The translations under genes and the position numbers were made by a program. The notes under the pieces are model-generated. The model was not told where the DNA came from. It worked only from the letters and a program-made list of their open reading frames with translations, and made no database searches. Positions 33,056 through 43,050 of a stretch of DNA of 64,000 nucleotides are shown one piece after another. This DNA is from Endomicrobiales bacterium. Lineage in GTDB: Bacteria > Elusimicrobiota > Endomicrobiia > Endomicrobiales > JAFGGC01. Numbering within the stretch: position 1 is the stretch's first letter; each line of letters starts with the position of its first letter. Where the stretch lies: positions 1 through 64,000 of the forward strand of contig JAFGGC010000025.1 in the NCBI GenBank assembly GCA_016930715.1, read 5' to 3'.

Positions 33056-36000
33056 TCACTTCTTTTTTTCCTTCTTCCCTCCGAAACGCCACTGCTGCTC
33101 CAGAGTTATGCGCTTGTCCGTCTGCCTCAGCAGATCCCCCGCGCCCAGTTCGTACGAGCCCTTTAGATACAGGTTTTTTCTGAGGTTATACGAAAGTTCA
33201 AGCTCGTGCCTCAGGTCAAGCTTGTTGCGCAGCATATCGAATGTCATCGAATAACCAAACAACACGTCGCTGGTCACGTACTTCTCGAGGGAGTATTTTG
33301 TCCCCTGCATGAGCTCCGTTAAAGTCGGCTTCGTCGGATCTTGCGGCTTGACCGGCTCTTTGTTGACGTACTGCACGCGGAACGTGTCCACCACTCCGCT
33401 TCGGCGCAGGATATTGCGCGCCAGCGGCGTCGTCAGGGTCGAGTCCACGAACCTGATTATGGACTTCCTGAGGTTGTACGATATCTCCGTCTGCGATAGT
33501 GAATCGGGGTCAAGCCCTGTAGCCCTGGCCATCGCTCGCTCCGGCGACAGGTTAGGGTTGTTCTTTGATATGAACTTCGGCTGTATCTTGCTTATCTCGG
33601 ATTTTTCTATTATCAGCCTTATCGTATCGCTTTCATTTACGCTTGTTGCCTTTATTTCCGTCTCCGCCTCCCCTTCGATGAAAACTTCATCTTTCACTAT
33701 TTCAATGACCGCGCGTCTTATCTTGAATTCCGTCCCGAAATAAACGACGCTTCCCCTGAGGGCTTCGATATGCCCGTCCACGGTCGGTTCCGAACCCCGG
33801 CCGGAGAACTTGACGCCGCCCGTTATGTTCACGCTCACAAGATCGTTGTCATACCACGTGTTCTTGCCGGCCTTGAGCTCAAGGTCCCACGAGAGCTTCG
33901 GCCAAAGGTCGTCGAGTATCGACTCCCTGTCCGAAGGCTTCGCGAGCGAAGGATAGGTAAAATGCGTGTTCGCTATCTCTATCCAACCGGAGAGCTTCGG
34001 ATTCTTGAATGTCCCTGTCATTCGCAGGTCGAATTTGGGCCTTCCGTTCGACAGGTTGGTAAGGAGCCAGTCGTCCGACTTGAACAGGGGGTTTGGTATC
34101 GGAAGCTCCGGCACCTTGATCGGCACGCCTTCCTTGCCGGTCGTGAGCCACCTCAAATCGTACGTTTTTGGCCTGAACCCAGCGAATCTGACGGAACCGT
34201 AGAGCTTCATGTTTCCCTCGCCGACTTTCCCTGTGATCTCCCTTATCGACAGGAAATTGTTCCTGAAAACCGCGTCGATGTTTATTTGTGTCATTTTATC
34301 GAAGTACCTTTTCGAATTTATTTCCCCCTCCGCTACCTTCAGGTACCCGTTTATCATCGGTCTTTCGTACGTTCCCGTTACGTGAGTCTGCATCCGGAGT
34401 ATCCCTTTGCCGGATTTTATGTCCGAGCTTATAAGCCTTATTACATCCAGGCTGCCTTCTTCCATGTTAATCGAAATGTCCATCGGATTTTTCACAACGC
34501 GTTCCCTGCTTTTTTGCGTCAGGAAAAATGGCATGTAACCGGTCACCACGCTCGTGAACAGCTTCTCCGAGAACAGCCTTCCCTGCACCACGCTAAGCAC
34601 GTTCTGGCGCACGCTCAGTTGAAAATTGATGTTGTCATACGCCAGGTCGGACACGTTCCCGTTAGAAAGGTTGATGCTTGCTTCTATCTGCGGATTGTCC
34701 AGTGTTCCTTTACCCACTATATTGAAATCGCCGTTCCCTCCGAACGGAAACTGCAGGTTAGTAAGCTCGGTTATTGTTGCCACGGACGTGTTTTTGCCTG
34801 TGGCAAGAAAATCCCATTTGTCTCCGCCTACCGCTCCGTCCAGCACGAATTTTGCCGTAAGTCCTGTTGAAATCGAGAACCTGTAAAATACCGGGCTCGA
34901 AAGACTGGTTATATCCACCTGTCCGCTTACCTTCACCGCGCTTTTTTCCACGGGTATGAAGGTCAATACCCTGTTTGAATAATTCATGTCAACGGCAAAA
35001 TCTTCAAGATTGAACTGGTTCATCCACAAGTCATCTGTCTCTATTCTTGTAATCACCATCGCCGTAGCATCAGAGCCCGTGCTCCAGCCGCCTTTCAATT
35101 TCACCGGCCCGAATATCTCTATCGGCCCGGCCGACACGTTACGCAGTTCCAATTTCCCGTCGAAGTTTCCGTTCAATATGTCAACACGAGTATCAGGCAG
35201 TATTTTTATCTCGGAATCAAGGTATTTTATCAATGCATCTTTCACCGCAAGCTTATTCTCCTCGTATTCTATCTTTGCGTTGACCTCGCTCAGCGTTTTT
35301 CCAGAAACCATTATGTTCTTGCCCAGTATTTCAGCTTCTATGCTCGGAGCGCTGTATTCGCCTTTCGCAGAAAATTTTCCCCTGAAATACCCCGACGTTT
35401 TTTCGGGAAGTTCCTGGAATTTTCCGATTAAATCCGTAGAAAGGTTCCTTATAATGCCCGTTATCTCCGGTTTTGGCCACAATTGCCCCGCTACCCTTAC
35501 CGTGTTGGTTCCGCTTCTGACTTCCACCCCGTCCGCCGCCAAAACGCCGAACAAGTACTTTATTCTTCCCGAATGCGAGTATTCCACTTCGCCGTATCTA
35601 GCGTTGATGCAGTCATAATTTAAAGTAACCTGGGGATTGTGAAGGTATCCGCCCAGCGCTATGTTCCCGTTTAATATACCGTTCACTCGTTTTTCAAAAT
35701 ACCACAGAGGAAAGTCCGTTACCGTTATGTTGCCCTCGAGGGCCTTCGTGGGCTGATAGTACGAAAGCATGCCTCCGAAAAACGGGAACCACATCATTTC
35801 TTTCATTTCCATCTTCTTTTTCGACACGTAGATGTAGGACGAGAACTTCTTCGTGCGCCATCTTCCGGCTTTCAGTTCATTGCTTCTTATCTGGCCCGAC
35901 AGGTTCCAGTCGCCACCCCTGTAAAATGTTCCGGTAAACGCGGCCCTGCCGCTGAGTTTGTTCCTGCCAGAAAGAGGAAAATCCTTGAACTCAAGGTCTA

Positions 36001-37681
36001 TCCTGCATTCATTCGATATATCCTTCAATCCCGTTCTTCCTTGGGCGCTCACGCTTCCGTCGTTGACTTTCGCGCTCACGTATTTCGCTATCAGGTATTC
36101 AGGCGTCATTGACAGGCTCAATTTAACGTCATTTAGGATCGTGTCCTTGTACTTTATGCTCTCCGAGTCAAATTTTGCCGTGCCGTATTTTGAAGACGAA
36201 TACGAAGCCGTCCCGCTTATCTTGCCTTCCAGATGACTCATCCTCTTGTCCATTCTGTTCAAGTAAGCCAGATTAAAACGTTTTACCATAGCCTTGATCT
36301 GCCAGCTCTCCGGATCATCGCTGTATTTGAAATTCACGCCGGCCTGTTTCGAGTCTATCCTGAAAAGCCTGCCCTTCGCGTTTTTCTTGCAAACGATTAA
36401 AAAATCCGCGGGCTCCAACCCGCCGTACTTCAGCCTTTCCAATCCTACTTTTAAAGTCGCGGTGGTCTGCCTTATCGACCCTTCCGCGCTGAGAACTCCG
36501 CTCATCTCTCCCAGCATGTCCCTGACGAAAGGAAGCCGTCCGACCGGCATACTTTTCACGGACAAAGACAAATCAAGCGGCCTTAAAGTACCCTCCAGCC
36601 TGCCTTTGCTGATTTTTCCAGTGGTCAGGTCCACGTTCAGCCGGCTAGAACCGTTGAGCTCGGCTTTAACGGCGCATCTTTCCCTGCCGAAGTCGGTATT
36701 AAATATCCAGGATCCCTTTGCGTCACGCGCGACATCGGCTTTCAAGTCTTTGAACTCCATGCCCTCCACTGCTATGCTCGTGCTTTTTAGCGTGCCCTTC
36801 ATCTGTCCGTCTTTTATTTTCGCGTAAAATTCCACGTAACCGCTTGTTTTCCGGTTCAACTCGTCGGCTTTTATGCCGCCTTCCAGAGTTATGTCGTCGC
36901 TGCCAGAACTTTTCGCCTCCACCCGACCGGCCCTGCTCTTGAAAACAGCGTACATCCCGCTTTTGTTGTAAAGGACCGTCAATGCCGCCTTGTCCAGTGA
37001 ATAATCCTTCCATCTGAACGTATCGAATGACACGTCAGCGCTGTAATTCTGCCCCATCATTTTTCTTACCCTCGCCTGCCACAGAGCATTGAAGCTTTCT
37101 CCTGATGACTTGACAATCACGCTGGTAAACGTTTCCACGCCCGCTTTCTCCGACGTAATGTCCACGTCAACTGGATTGGAGGCCAGCTCGCCCCGGATCT
37201 TTCCGGCGAGTATTCCGTCAATCGATATCCTGCCCGAGAATTTCTTAAAGCTTACTTTTCTGTAAAGTATCTTTCCTTTTTCCCAATATATATTCAGATC
37301 CGTCTTCCCCTTTGCTTTGGCGGGCCCGGCCAGCGGCAAAAGGGATTTTCTCGCATCGTCAAGTATTATGATAGGCGAATCGAAGTACAAGTTTGATATC
37401 CAAGAGGACGGGTCATTGATTCTGGTTATGGCTTTCAGAACGCTTATCCGGACCGCGGCGGACTTGGCGCTGAAATGTTTGCCCACGCAAAGGTTCTCTA
37501 TTGAGAGGCGGTCAAGGGGTTTATACGTGATTTTTTCGAATGTTACCTGCTGTCCGGTGAGATTCTGGAGCAGATTCCTGACGGGCGAATCAAATACTTT
37601 GTATTTGAAGCTTAAATACCCCGCCAGCATAACCGCCGCAATCAGGGCAAGCGTTGTTAATATTAAAAGGCGTTTCCACAT
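33056..37681 (-). CDS. tamB: TamB-like translocation/assembly and lipid-transport protein
   Basis: 1541 residues. One N-terminal membrane anchor (about 8-27), then more than a thousand residues of repetitive beta-strands (AsmA/TamB beta-taco), and the conserved C-terminal DUF490 region with RGSVVYFGTEFKI, GEAETEI, NLSPERAMARATG and a final barrel-like ending rich in charged and aromatic residues. It spans the periplasm and is thought to move phospholipids or help barrel insertion. No tamA is adjacent; bamA is nearby. It follows clpC by 11 bp. Confidence 0.9.
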   Translation of the reverse strand: MWKRLLILTTLALIAAVMLAGYLSFKYKVFDSPVRNLLQNLTGQQVTFEKITYKPLDRLSIENLCVGKHFSAKSAAVRISVLKAITRINDPSSWISNLYFDSPIIILDDARKSLLPLAGPAKAKGKTDLNIYWEKGKILYRKVSFKKFSGRISIDGILAGKIRGELASNPVDVDITSEKAGVETFTSVIVKSSGESFNALWQARVRKMMGQNYSADVSFDTFRWKDYSLDKAALTVLYNKSGMYAVFKSRAGRVEAKSSGSDDITLEGGIKADELNRKTSGYVEFYAKIKDGQMKGTLKSTSIAVEGMEFKDLKADVARDAKGSWIFNTDFGRERCAVKAELNGSSRLNVDLTTGKISKGRLEGTLRPLDLSLSVKSMPVGRLPFVRDMLGEMSGVLSAEGSIRQTTATLKVGLERLKYGGLEPADFLIVCKKNAKGRLFRIDSKQAGVNFKYSDDPESWQIKAMVKRFNLAYLNRMDKRMSHLEGKISGTASYSSSKYGTAKFDSESIKYKDTILNDVKLSLSMTPEYLIAKYVSAKVNDGSVSAQGRTGLKDISNECRIDLEFKDFPLSGRNKLSGRAAFTGTFYRGGDWNLSGQIRSNELKAGRWRTKKFSSYIYVSKKKMEMKEMMWFPFFGGMLSYYQPTKALEGNITVTDFPLWYFEKRVNGILNGNIALGGYLHNPQVTLNYDCINARYGEVEYSHSGRIKYLFGVLAADGVEVRSGTNTVRVAGQLWPKPEITGIIRNLSTDLIGKFQELPEKTSGYFRGKFSAKGEYSAPSIEAEILGKNIMVSGKTLSEVNAKIEYEENKLAVKDALIKYLDSEIKILPDTRVDILNGNFDGKLELRNVSAGPIEIFGPVKLKGGWSTGSDATAMVITRIETDDLWMNQFNLEDFAVDMNYSNRVLTFIPVEKSAVKVSGQVDITSLSSPVFYRFSISTGLTAKFVLDGAVGGDKWDFLATGKNTSVATITELTNLQFPFGGNGDFNIVGKGTLDNPQIEASINLSNGNVSDLAYDNINFQLSVRQNVLSVVQGRLFSEKLFTSVVTGYMPFFLTQKSRERVVKNPMDISINMEEGSLDVIRLISSDIKSGKGILRMQTHVTGTYERPMINGYLKVAEGEINSKRYFDKMTQINIDAVFRNNFLSIREITGKVGEGNMKLYGSVRFAGFRPKTYDLRWLTTGKEGVPIKVPELPIPNPLFKSDDWLLTNLSNGRPKFDLRMTGTFKNPKLSGWIEIANTHFTYPSLAKPSDRESILDDLWPKLSWDLELKAGKNTWYDNDLVSVNITGGVKFSGRGSEPTVDGHIEALRGSVVYFGTEFKIRRAVIEIVKDEVFIEGEAETEIKATSVNESDTIRLIIEKSEISKIQPKFISKNNPNLSPERAMARATGLDPDSLSQTEISYNLRKSIIRFVDSTLTTPLARNILRRSGVVDTFRVQYVNKEPVKPQDPTKPTLTELMQGTKYSLEKYVTSDVLFGYSMTFDMLRNKLDLRHELELSYNLRKNLYLKGSYELGAGDLLRQTDKRITLEQQWRFGGKKEKKK

Positions 37682-37692
37682 TAAACGTATTT

Positions 37693-40170
37693 TTATGATA
37701 CGACTTTGGGTTTTTCCTTGAGCTTCAATTCAAGCTTTTTCCCATCGCTATGAATATCGACATTGGCCTTTATGGGGGTTTCCCCGTGGCGCTTCACGAA
37801 GTGTTTGGACAGTATCTCTTCCGCGAGCATGTCCTCGAGGTACTTCTGGATGGTTCTGTGCAGGGGCCTTGCGCCGAAATTGGGATCAAATCCTTTTTCG
37901 AGAAGAAAATCTTTCGCCTTATCGGTGAGTTCCAGCGCGATGCCCTGAGACAGCGTTTTTTCCCTTCCTCTTTCGATCAAAAGGTCGAGGATCTTCCTCA
38001 TCTCGGGCTTGTCAAGCGGATGAAAAACGATCGTTTCGTCTATTCTGTTCAAGAACTCCGGGTTAAATGTCTTCTTGATCTCCTCCATCACGGTTTCCTT
38101 GATATTCATATACTCCTGGTGCATGTTGTCTTGCACCAAAAACCCGAGCGATTTGCCCCGCGATATCAGCCTGGCTCCTATGTTCGACGTCATTATGAGT
38201 ATGGTGTTCTTGAAATTGACCTTATGGCCAAGATTGTCGCTGAGCACGCCGTTATCAAGGATTTGAAGCAGTATGTTGAAGACGTCTGCGTTGGCTTTCT
38301 CTATCTCGTCAAGCAGCACGACCGAATACGGCTTGCGCCTGACCTGCTCCGTCAGCTGGCCGCCCTCGTCGTATCCCACGTAGCCCGGAGGGGCGCCTAT
38401 GAGGCGCGACACCGAGAATTTCTCCATAAACTCGGACATATCCACTCTTATGAGAGAATTCTCGTTCCCGAAAAGAAATTCCGCTATTGTCCTTGCCAGC
38501 TCCGTTTTGCCAACGCCGGTCGGGCCCAGAAAAAGAAAACTTCCGATTGGCTTCCTGGGGTCCTTCAGGCCCGTCCTTCCCCGGCGGATGGCGTGAGAAA
38601 GCACTTTGATGGCCTCGTCCTGGCCTATGATGTGTTTCTTGAGCTCCTCTTCCATGTGGAGAAGCTTGTCCGACTCGCTCTCCGTGAGTTTCGTCACGGG
38701 TATCTTGGTCCACTTGGATATCAACAGAGCTATGTCTTCCTGCGTGATCTTTGTGCGCACGTCTTCCCTCGTGTTTTTCCATTTTCTCGTGGCTTCCTCG
38801 AAGGACTTCCTCATCTCCTTTTCCTTGTCCCTGAGGCGCGCCGCCTTTTCGTATTCCTGTTTTGCTATGGATGATTCCTTTTCGGAGGTTATTTTTTCAA
38901 GTTCATCTTCCTTCTCCCTTAAATGCGCCGGCGGCTGTGTCGATTCAAGCCTGGCCTTTGCGCCCGCTTCGTCCAGCAGGTCTATCGCCTTGTCTGGAAG
39001 GTAACGGTCCGATATGTACCTGTCCGAAAGCTCAGCCGCGGCTCGGATCGCTTCGTCCGTGTAGCTCACCTTATGATGGCTTTCGTACCTTTCCTTGAGC
39101 CCGTTTAGTATCTCAACGGTTTCGGAGATGTTCGGAGGCTCGACGGTTATCGGCTGGAATCTTCGCTCGAGGGCGGCGTCATGCTCTATGTGCTTGCGGT
39201 ACTCGTCGAGCGTGGTCGCTCCTATGCACTGCAGCTCGCCGCGAGAAAGGGCGGGCTTTAGCATGTTCGATGCGTCTATCGCGCCTTCCGCGGCGCCGGC
39301 CCCTATCACGGTATGCAGTTCGTCGATGAAGAGTATTATCTGGCTTTTTGATTTCCTGATTTCTTCCATTATGTTCTTCAGGCGCTGCTCGAACTCGCCG
39401 CGATATTTTGTTCCGGCAACGACACTGGCAAGGTCAAGGGTCAGGACCCTCTTGGAAACTAGTATTTCAGGCACCTCGGCGGAGGCGATACGCTGAGCGA
39501 GGCCTTCGACTATCGCGGTCTTGCCGACGCCGGGGTCGCCTATGAGCACCGGATTGTTCTTCGTGCGCCTGGAAAGTATTTGTATCAGCCTTTCGATCTC
39601 CTCGTTGCGCCCTATCACGGGGTCGAGTTTGCCCTCTCTCGCCTGGTAGGTAAGGTCCCTGCCGAATTCATCGAGGTTCGGGGTCTTGGTCTTGGTTCGG
39701 GGATGATGCGCGTGGGTAGCGGGCAGGTCATTACCCTCACCGAGAAGGCTTATGATCTCGTCTTTGACGTCGATAAGGCGGATCCCGAGATTCTCAAGAA
39801 CCCGCGCCGCTATGCCCTCTTCCTCGCGAAGGAGCCCCATCAGCAGATGCTCCGTTCCCACGTAAGTATGGCCGAGGTTCTGGGCCTCTTCTACCGCCAG
39901 CTCAAGCACCTTCTTCGCCCTGGGGGTAAAGGGTATCTCGCCCAGAAGCATAACATTATCGCCAGTTCCTACGAGTTTCTCCACTTCGTTCCTCACCCTT
40001 CTCAAGTCAACACCCAGATTTGACAGGATTTTAGCCGCTACTCCCTCACCCAGGGCCACCAGGCCCAGGAGTATGTGTTCCGTGCCGACATAGTCGTGGT
40101 TGAGTCTTTTAGCTTCTTCCTGGGCGATTATGATCACCCTTTGAACTCGTTCGGTGAACCGGTTTGACAT
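37693..40170 (-). CDS. clpC: Clp protease ATP-binding subunit, ClpC type
   Basis: 825 residues. Two ClpN repeats (about 1-145, starting with the typical [16 protein letters not shown]), first AAA+ module with GDPGVGKTA, a UVR-like coiled middle region (about 410-450, [15 protein letters not shown]), second AAA+ module with [10 protein letters not shown], and a C-terminal D2-small domain. The UVR segment and short middle domain mark ClpC rather than ClpB. It unfolds proteins for ClpP. No mcsA/mcsB/ctsR genes are nearby. An AAGGAG site precedes the ATG. Confidence 0.95.
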   Translation of the reverse strand: MSNRFTERVQRVIIIAQEEAKRLNHDYVGTEHILLGLVALGEGVAAKILSNLGVDLRRVRNEVEKLVGTGDNVMLLGEIPFTPRAKKVLELAVEEAQNLGHTYVGTEHLLMGLLREEEGIAARVLENLGIRLIDVKDEIISLLGEGNDLPATHAHHPRTKTKTPNLDEFGRDLTYQAREGKLDPVIGRNEEIERLIQILSRRTKNNPVLIGDPGVGKTAIVEGLAQRIASAEVPEILVSKRVLTLDLASVVAGTKYRGEFEQRLKNIMEEIRKSKSQIILFIDELHTVIGAGAAEGAIDASNMLKPALSRGELQCIGATTLDEYRKHIEHDAALERRFQPITVEPPNISETVEILNGLKERYESHHKVSYTDEAIRAAAELSDRYISDRYLPDKAIDLLDEAGAKARLESTQPPAHLREKEDELEKITSEKESSIAKQEYEKAARLRDKEKEMRKSFEEATRKWKNTREDVRTKITQEDIALLISKWTKIPVTKLTESESDKLLHMEEELKKHIIGQDEAIKVLSHAIRRGRTGLKDPRKPIGSFLFLGPTGVGKTELARTIAEFLFGNENSLIRVDMSEFMEKFSVSRLIGAPPGYVGYDEGGQLTEQVRRKPYSVVLLDEIEKANADVFNILLQILDNGVLSDNLGHKVNFKNTILIMTSNIGARLISRGKSLGFLVQDNMHQEYMNIKETVMEEIKKTFNPEFLNRIDETIVFHPLDKPEMRKILDLLIERGREKTLSQGIALELTDKAKDFLLEKGFDPNFGARPLHRTIQKYLEDMLAEEILSKHFVKRHGETPIKANVDIHSDGKKLELKLKEKPKVVS

Positions 40171-40186
40171 TTTGGACTCCTTAAAT

Positions 40187-41347
40187 TTAATTTTCCCTGA
40201 AATGCTTTTTTAAAACCGAGATTATCGCGGCATTCGGCGTATAGTTCTTCGTCCGCCAGAAACCGGCTATTTTTTTCTTTTCTTTCCTCCACGTATCGTA
40301 ATAGGCCTCAAAACCCTGCTTCAAACCGCCTCTTCTGATATACGGGCTGTTCGGTATGTACTGGTATATCCCGTCCGGCCACTGCGAATTGGCCACCGCC
40401 TTATAGGTCCAGTAAGTGTAGTCAAACCCGTATTCGTCGCATACACTGAAAAAATCCTTGAGGTACTTGGTCTCGCCGTAATGTCCTCCTCGCCAGTTGA
40501 TGCCGCACTCGCCGAGGAAAAGCGTTATGCCGTTTCTTTTTGAAAACTCATGATACGGTTTTAAATAGCTCCGAATCTTTTTGTAATCCCACGAAACGCC
40601 GTCCACCTTGCCCGGATAGGAAAGAAAAGGCGTGAAATTGTACGTATAGTTCAGGGGCTCGTACGCGTGAAAGCTCACGGAAACGTTTTCGTCCAGAAGG
40701 TCCTCGAGAAATCCTATTTGCTGGGCCCATATGTTGCCTTCAAGATATATCGTGCGCTTCCTGTCGACGGCTCTTATGCGCCTTATTAGCTCGGCGTAGA
40801 AAGTTTTCAAAACGCTTATTTTCCCTTTTTCGAGAATAACAGGCTCGTTTATAAGGTCGTAGCCAATCACGCATTTCCTGCCCGCTACCCTCGATACTAT
40901 GTAGTCCCACAGCGCGTACGTCCTCTTCCTGTAATTCTCGTAATTCCAAAGATCGGCCTTGCCCGAACTGTCCGAATGCCAGTCGTGGTTCTGGCACCCG
41001 GGCGCCGCGTGCAGGTCAAGTATCACGTAAAGACCGTGCCTTTCGGCCCAGCAGAGCGCTTTTTCGATATAGGCGAACCCCTCATCGGAATACCTGAAGG
41101 GCGCTTTTTCAATGAGCTTGTGGTTAAAAGGCAGTCTGACGAGGTTCGCGCCCAGTTTCGCGATATTCGAAAAATCCTTCTCCGTTATGAAATTATCCCT
41201 GAAAAGCCCCGAGAACTCCTCCAGGGCCTTCCTGGAATATATCCTTTCAAACCTCTTTTTCAATACCGACTCGGCGATGTTGCCTCCGTGAAGGATATAG
41301 CCCTCCATGTTCAGCCATCCGCCTAAATTCACGCCCTTATATCGCAT
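40187..41347 (-). CDS. GH5 glycosidase, exo-beta-1,3-glucanase-like
   Basis: 386 residues, no signal peptide. Begins GVNLGGWLNMEGYI, the N-terminal signature of GH5 exo-1,3-beta-glucanases best known from fungi. GH5 landmarks: GANLVRLPFNH, LDLHAAPGCQNHDWHSD, the acid/base Glu in YDLINEPV and the nucleophile Glu in LFLGECGINW. It probably acts on a small glucan or glycoside in the cytoplasm. The ATG directly abuts the ilvE stop (TAGATG), so it is translated from the ilvE-clpC transcript. Confidence 0.85.
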   Translation of the reverse strand: MRYKGVNLGGWLNMEGYILHGGNIAESVLKKRFERIYSRKALEEFSGLFRDNFITEKDFSNIAKLGANLVRLPFNHKLIEKAPFRYSDEGFAYIEKALCWAERHGLYVILDLHAAPGCQNHDWHSDSSGKADLWNYENYRKRTYALWDYIVSRVAGRKCVIGYDLINEPVILEKGKISVLKTFYAELIRRIRAVDRKRTIYLEGNIWAQQIGFLEDLLDENVSVSFHAYEPLNYTYNFTPFLSYPGKVDGVSWDYKKIRSYLKPYHEFSKRNGITLFLGECGINWRGGHYGETKYLKDFFSVCDEYGFDYTYWTYKAVANSQWPDGIYQYIPNSPYIRRGGLKQGFEAYYDTWRKEKKKIAGFWRTKNYTPNAAIISVLKKHFREN

Positions 41348-42226
41348 CTATTTCTCGTAAATGGGAACTCCCGTGAGACTTGTCAGTTCCCTGAACTCCT
41401 TTATGAGTTTAAGCGTCAATTTTCCGGGTCTTCCGTCGCCGATGACGCGCTCGTCCACCCTGACAACCGGAACGACTTCGGCCGCGGTACCGGTCAGGAA
41501 GCATTCGTCGGCCGTATACACGTGATAAGTCGCCAGCATGTCTTCCCTGACAAGAAGCTTAAGCTTGTTCTTGGCAAGTTCCATCACGGCGCCCCTCGTT
41601 ATTCCTTCGAGAGCGCCCGCCCAAGTGGGCGGCGTTATCAGCGCGTTCTCCTTAAGGACAAAGAGGTTATCGCCGGTACATTCGGCGATGTAGCCTTCGG
41701 CGTTGAGCATTATGGCTTCCTGCACGCCGGCGCGTTTTGCTTCCATCTTCGCCATGATGTTGTTGAGGTAGTTCAGCGATTTGACGCAAGGGCTCAAGGA
41801 GTTCGGCGTGAACCTCCTCGTGGAAGTCGTTATGAGCTCAAGCCCCTGAGTGTACATTTCCTCGGGATACAGCTTAATCTTGTCGGCAATGATAAAGATC
41901 GACGCCTTGGGACATTTTTCCGGATCAAGTCCGAGGTCGCCGACACCCCTGGTGACGACAAGCCTTATGTAGGCGTCCTTGAGCCTGTTGGCCCTGAGCG
42001 TTTCGATTATCGCGGCCTCTGTTTCCTTTTTCGACATCGGGACTTCAAGCATTATTCCTTTCGCGGAATTGAACAGCCTGTCCAGATGTTCGCGAAGCCT
42101 GAAAACGCGCCCGTTATACGCGCGAATGCCCTCGAAAACCCCGTCGCCGTATAATAAGCCGTGGTCGAAAACGGATATTCTGGCGTCCTCTTTTTCAACA
42201 AGTTTACCGTCGATATAAATCTTCAT
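41348..42226 (-). CDS. ilvE: branched-chain amino acid aminotransferase
   Basis: 292 residues, class IV PLP aminotransferase. Conserved blocks: VFDHGLLYGDGVFEGIRAY, the PLP Lys in SLNYLNNIMAK region (CVKSLNYL), EAIMLNAEGYIAECTGDN and the phosphate-binding LTGTAAEVVPV. It makes or degrades Leu, Ile and Val. D-amino acid aminotransferase is the close alternative. First gene of a run with GH5, clpC and tamB; a structured repeat region lies upstream. Confidence 0.9.
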   Translation of the reverse strand: MKIYIDGKLVEKEDARISVFDHGLLYGDGVFEGIRAYNGRVFRLREHLDRLFNSAKGIMLEVPMSKKETEAAIIETLRANRLKDAYIRLVVTRGVGDLGLDPEKCPKASIFIIADKIKLYPEEMYTQGLELITTSTRRFTPNSLSPCVKSLNYLNNIMAKMEAKRAGVQEAIMLNAEGYIAECTGDNLFVLKENALITPPTWAGALEGITRGAVMELAKNKLKLLVREDMLATYHVYTADECFLTGTAAEVVPVVRVDERVIGDGRPGKLTLKLIKEFRELTSLTGVPIYEK

Positions 42227-42277
42227 TTCAGCACCTCTGTATTTAAATAAGAAAATTTTAAAATAAAAATTTTCTTT

Positions 42278-42388
42278 GATTACAGCGATTACTAAAGGAG
42301 ATTACACAGATTGAATCCTTTGATCGCTGTAATCTTTTTATAATCCGTGTAATCAAGACCGTTGTGCCGTCAGGGATACAACAGTCTT
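42278..42388. repeat. interleaved inverted-repeat element between lolD and ilvE
   Basis: Two GATTACA-type arms are followed by their complements in the same order. Arm A, 42278-42289 (GATTACAGCGAT), pairs perfectly with 42323-42334. Arm B, 42300-42312 (GATTACACAGATT), pairs with 42342-42354 with one mismatch. A third stem, 42355-42365 with 42378-42388 (one G-U), overlaps the lolD stop codon. Similar GATTACA/TGTAATC blocks are often seen as dispersed extragenic repeats; copy number in this genome is unknown. Confidence 0.75.
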
Positions 42389-43049
42389 AGTTGACTATTT
42401 GTCCGTCTTTCATTTTCACTATTCTGCCGGCCTTTGCGGCCAGCTCCGCGTTATGCGTCACAAGCATGAGTCCTATTCGTCTTCTGGCGCACTCCTTGAA
42501 CATTATATTCTCCACGATCTCTCCCGTTTCACGGTCAAGGTTTCCAGTGGGTTCGTCTGCAAAAAGCACTTGCGGTTCGTTTATCAGCGCCCTGGCGAGG
42601 GCTACCCGCTGCTGTTCCCCTCCCGAAAGCTCGCTCGGAAAATGCGTCGTCCTGGATTCAAGACCGAGTTCTCCGAGCAGTTCCTTTGCCTTCCGCGTTC
42701 TTCCTTCCCGTTTTTCCCACGCGGGAAGGATAATGTTTTCCCACACCGAAAACTCTGGCAACAGGTAATGGAACTGGAATATGAAACCCAGTTTTTGATT
42801 CCTCATGTCTGAATGGTCCTTTTCCTTGAAAATACTCATATCGTTTCCGTCTATCGTGAGAGTACCGCCGTCCGGCCTGTCCATTAGCCCCAGAATATGC
42901 AGAAGCGTGCTCTTGCCGGCTCCCGAAGGACCAATGATCGCTATGCTTTCCCCGGTCTTGACGGAAAGGTCCACGCCTTTAAGGGCCTTAACCTCCACAC
43001 CGCTGTCCGAAAAGTAACTTTTCTCTATGCCTTTTGCCAATATCTCCAT
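42387..43049 (-). CDS. lolD: lipoprotein-releasing ABC ATPase LolD
   Basis: 220 residues. Walker A GPSGAGKSTLL, Q-loop FIFQFHYLLPEFSVWENI, signature LSGGEQQRVALARAL, Walker B VLFADEPTGNLD, and the LMLVTHN switch. The FHYLLPEF Q-loop is typical of LolD among MacB/FtsE-type ATPases. With LolC/E it extracts lipoproteins from the inner membrane for delivery to the outer membrane. It begins 2 bp after the permease stop. Confidence 0.93.
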   Translation of the reverse strand: MEILAKGIEKSYFSDSGVEVKALKGVDLSVKTGESIAIIGPSGAGKSTLLHILGLMDRPDGGTLTIDGNDMSIFKEKDHSDMRNQKLGFIFQFHYLLPEFSVWENIILPAWEKREGRTRKAKELLGELGLESRTTHFPSELSGGEQQRVALARALINEPQVLFADEPTGNLDRETGEIVENIMFKECARRRIGLMLVTHNAELAAKAGRIVKMKDGQIVN

Positions 43050-43050
43050 A

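Noticed and set aside
33770..34870. 366-codon plus-strand frame inside tamB
   Set aside because: Antisense shadow rich in Arg, His and Tyr, without any recognisable family.
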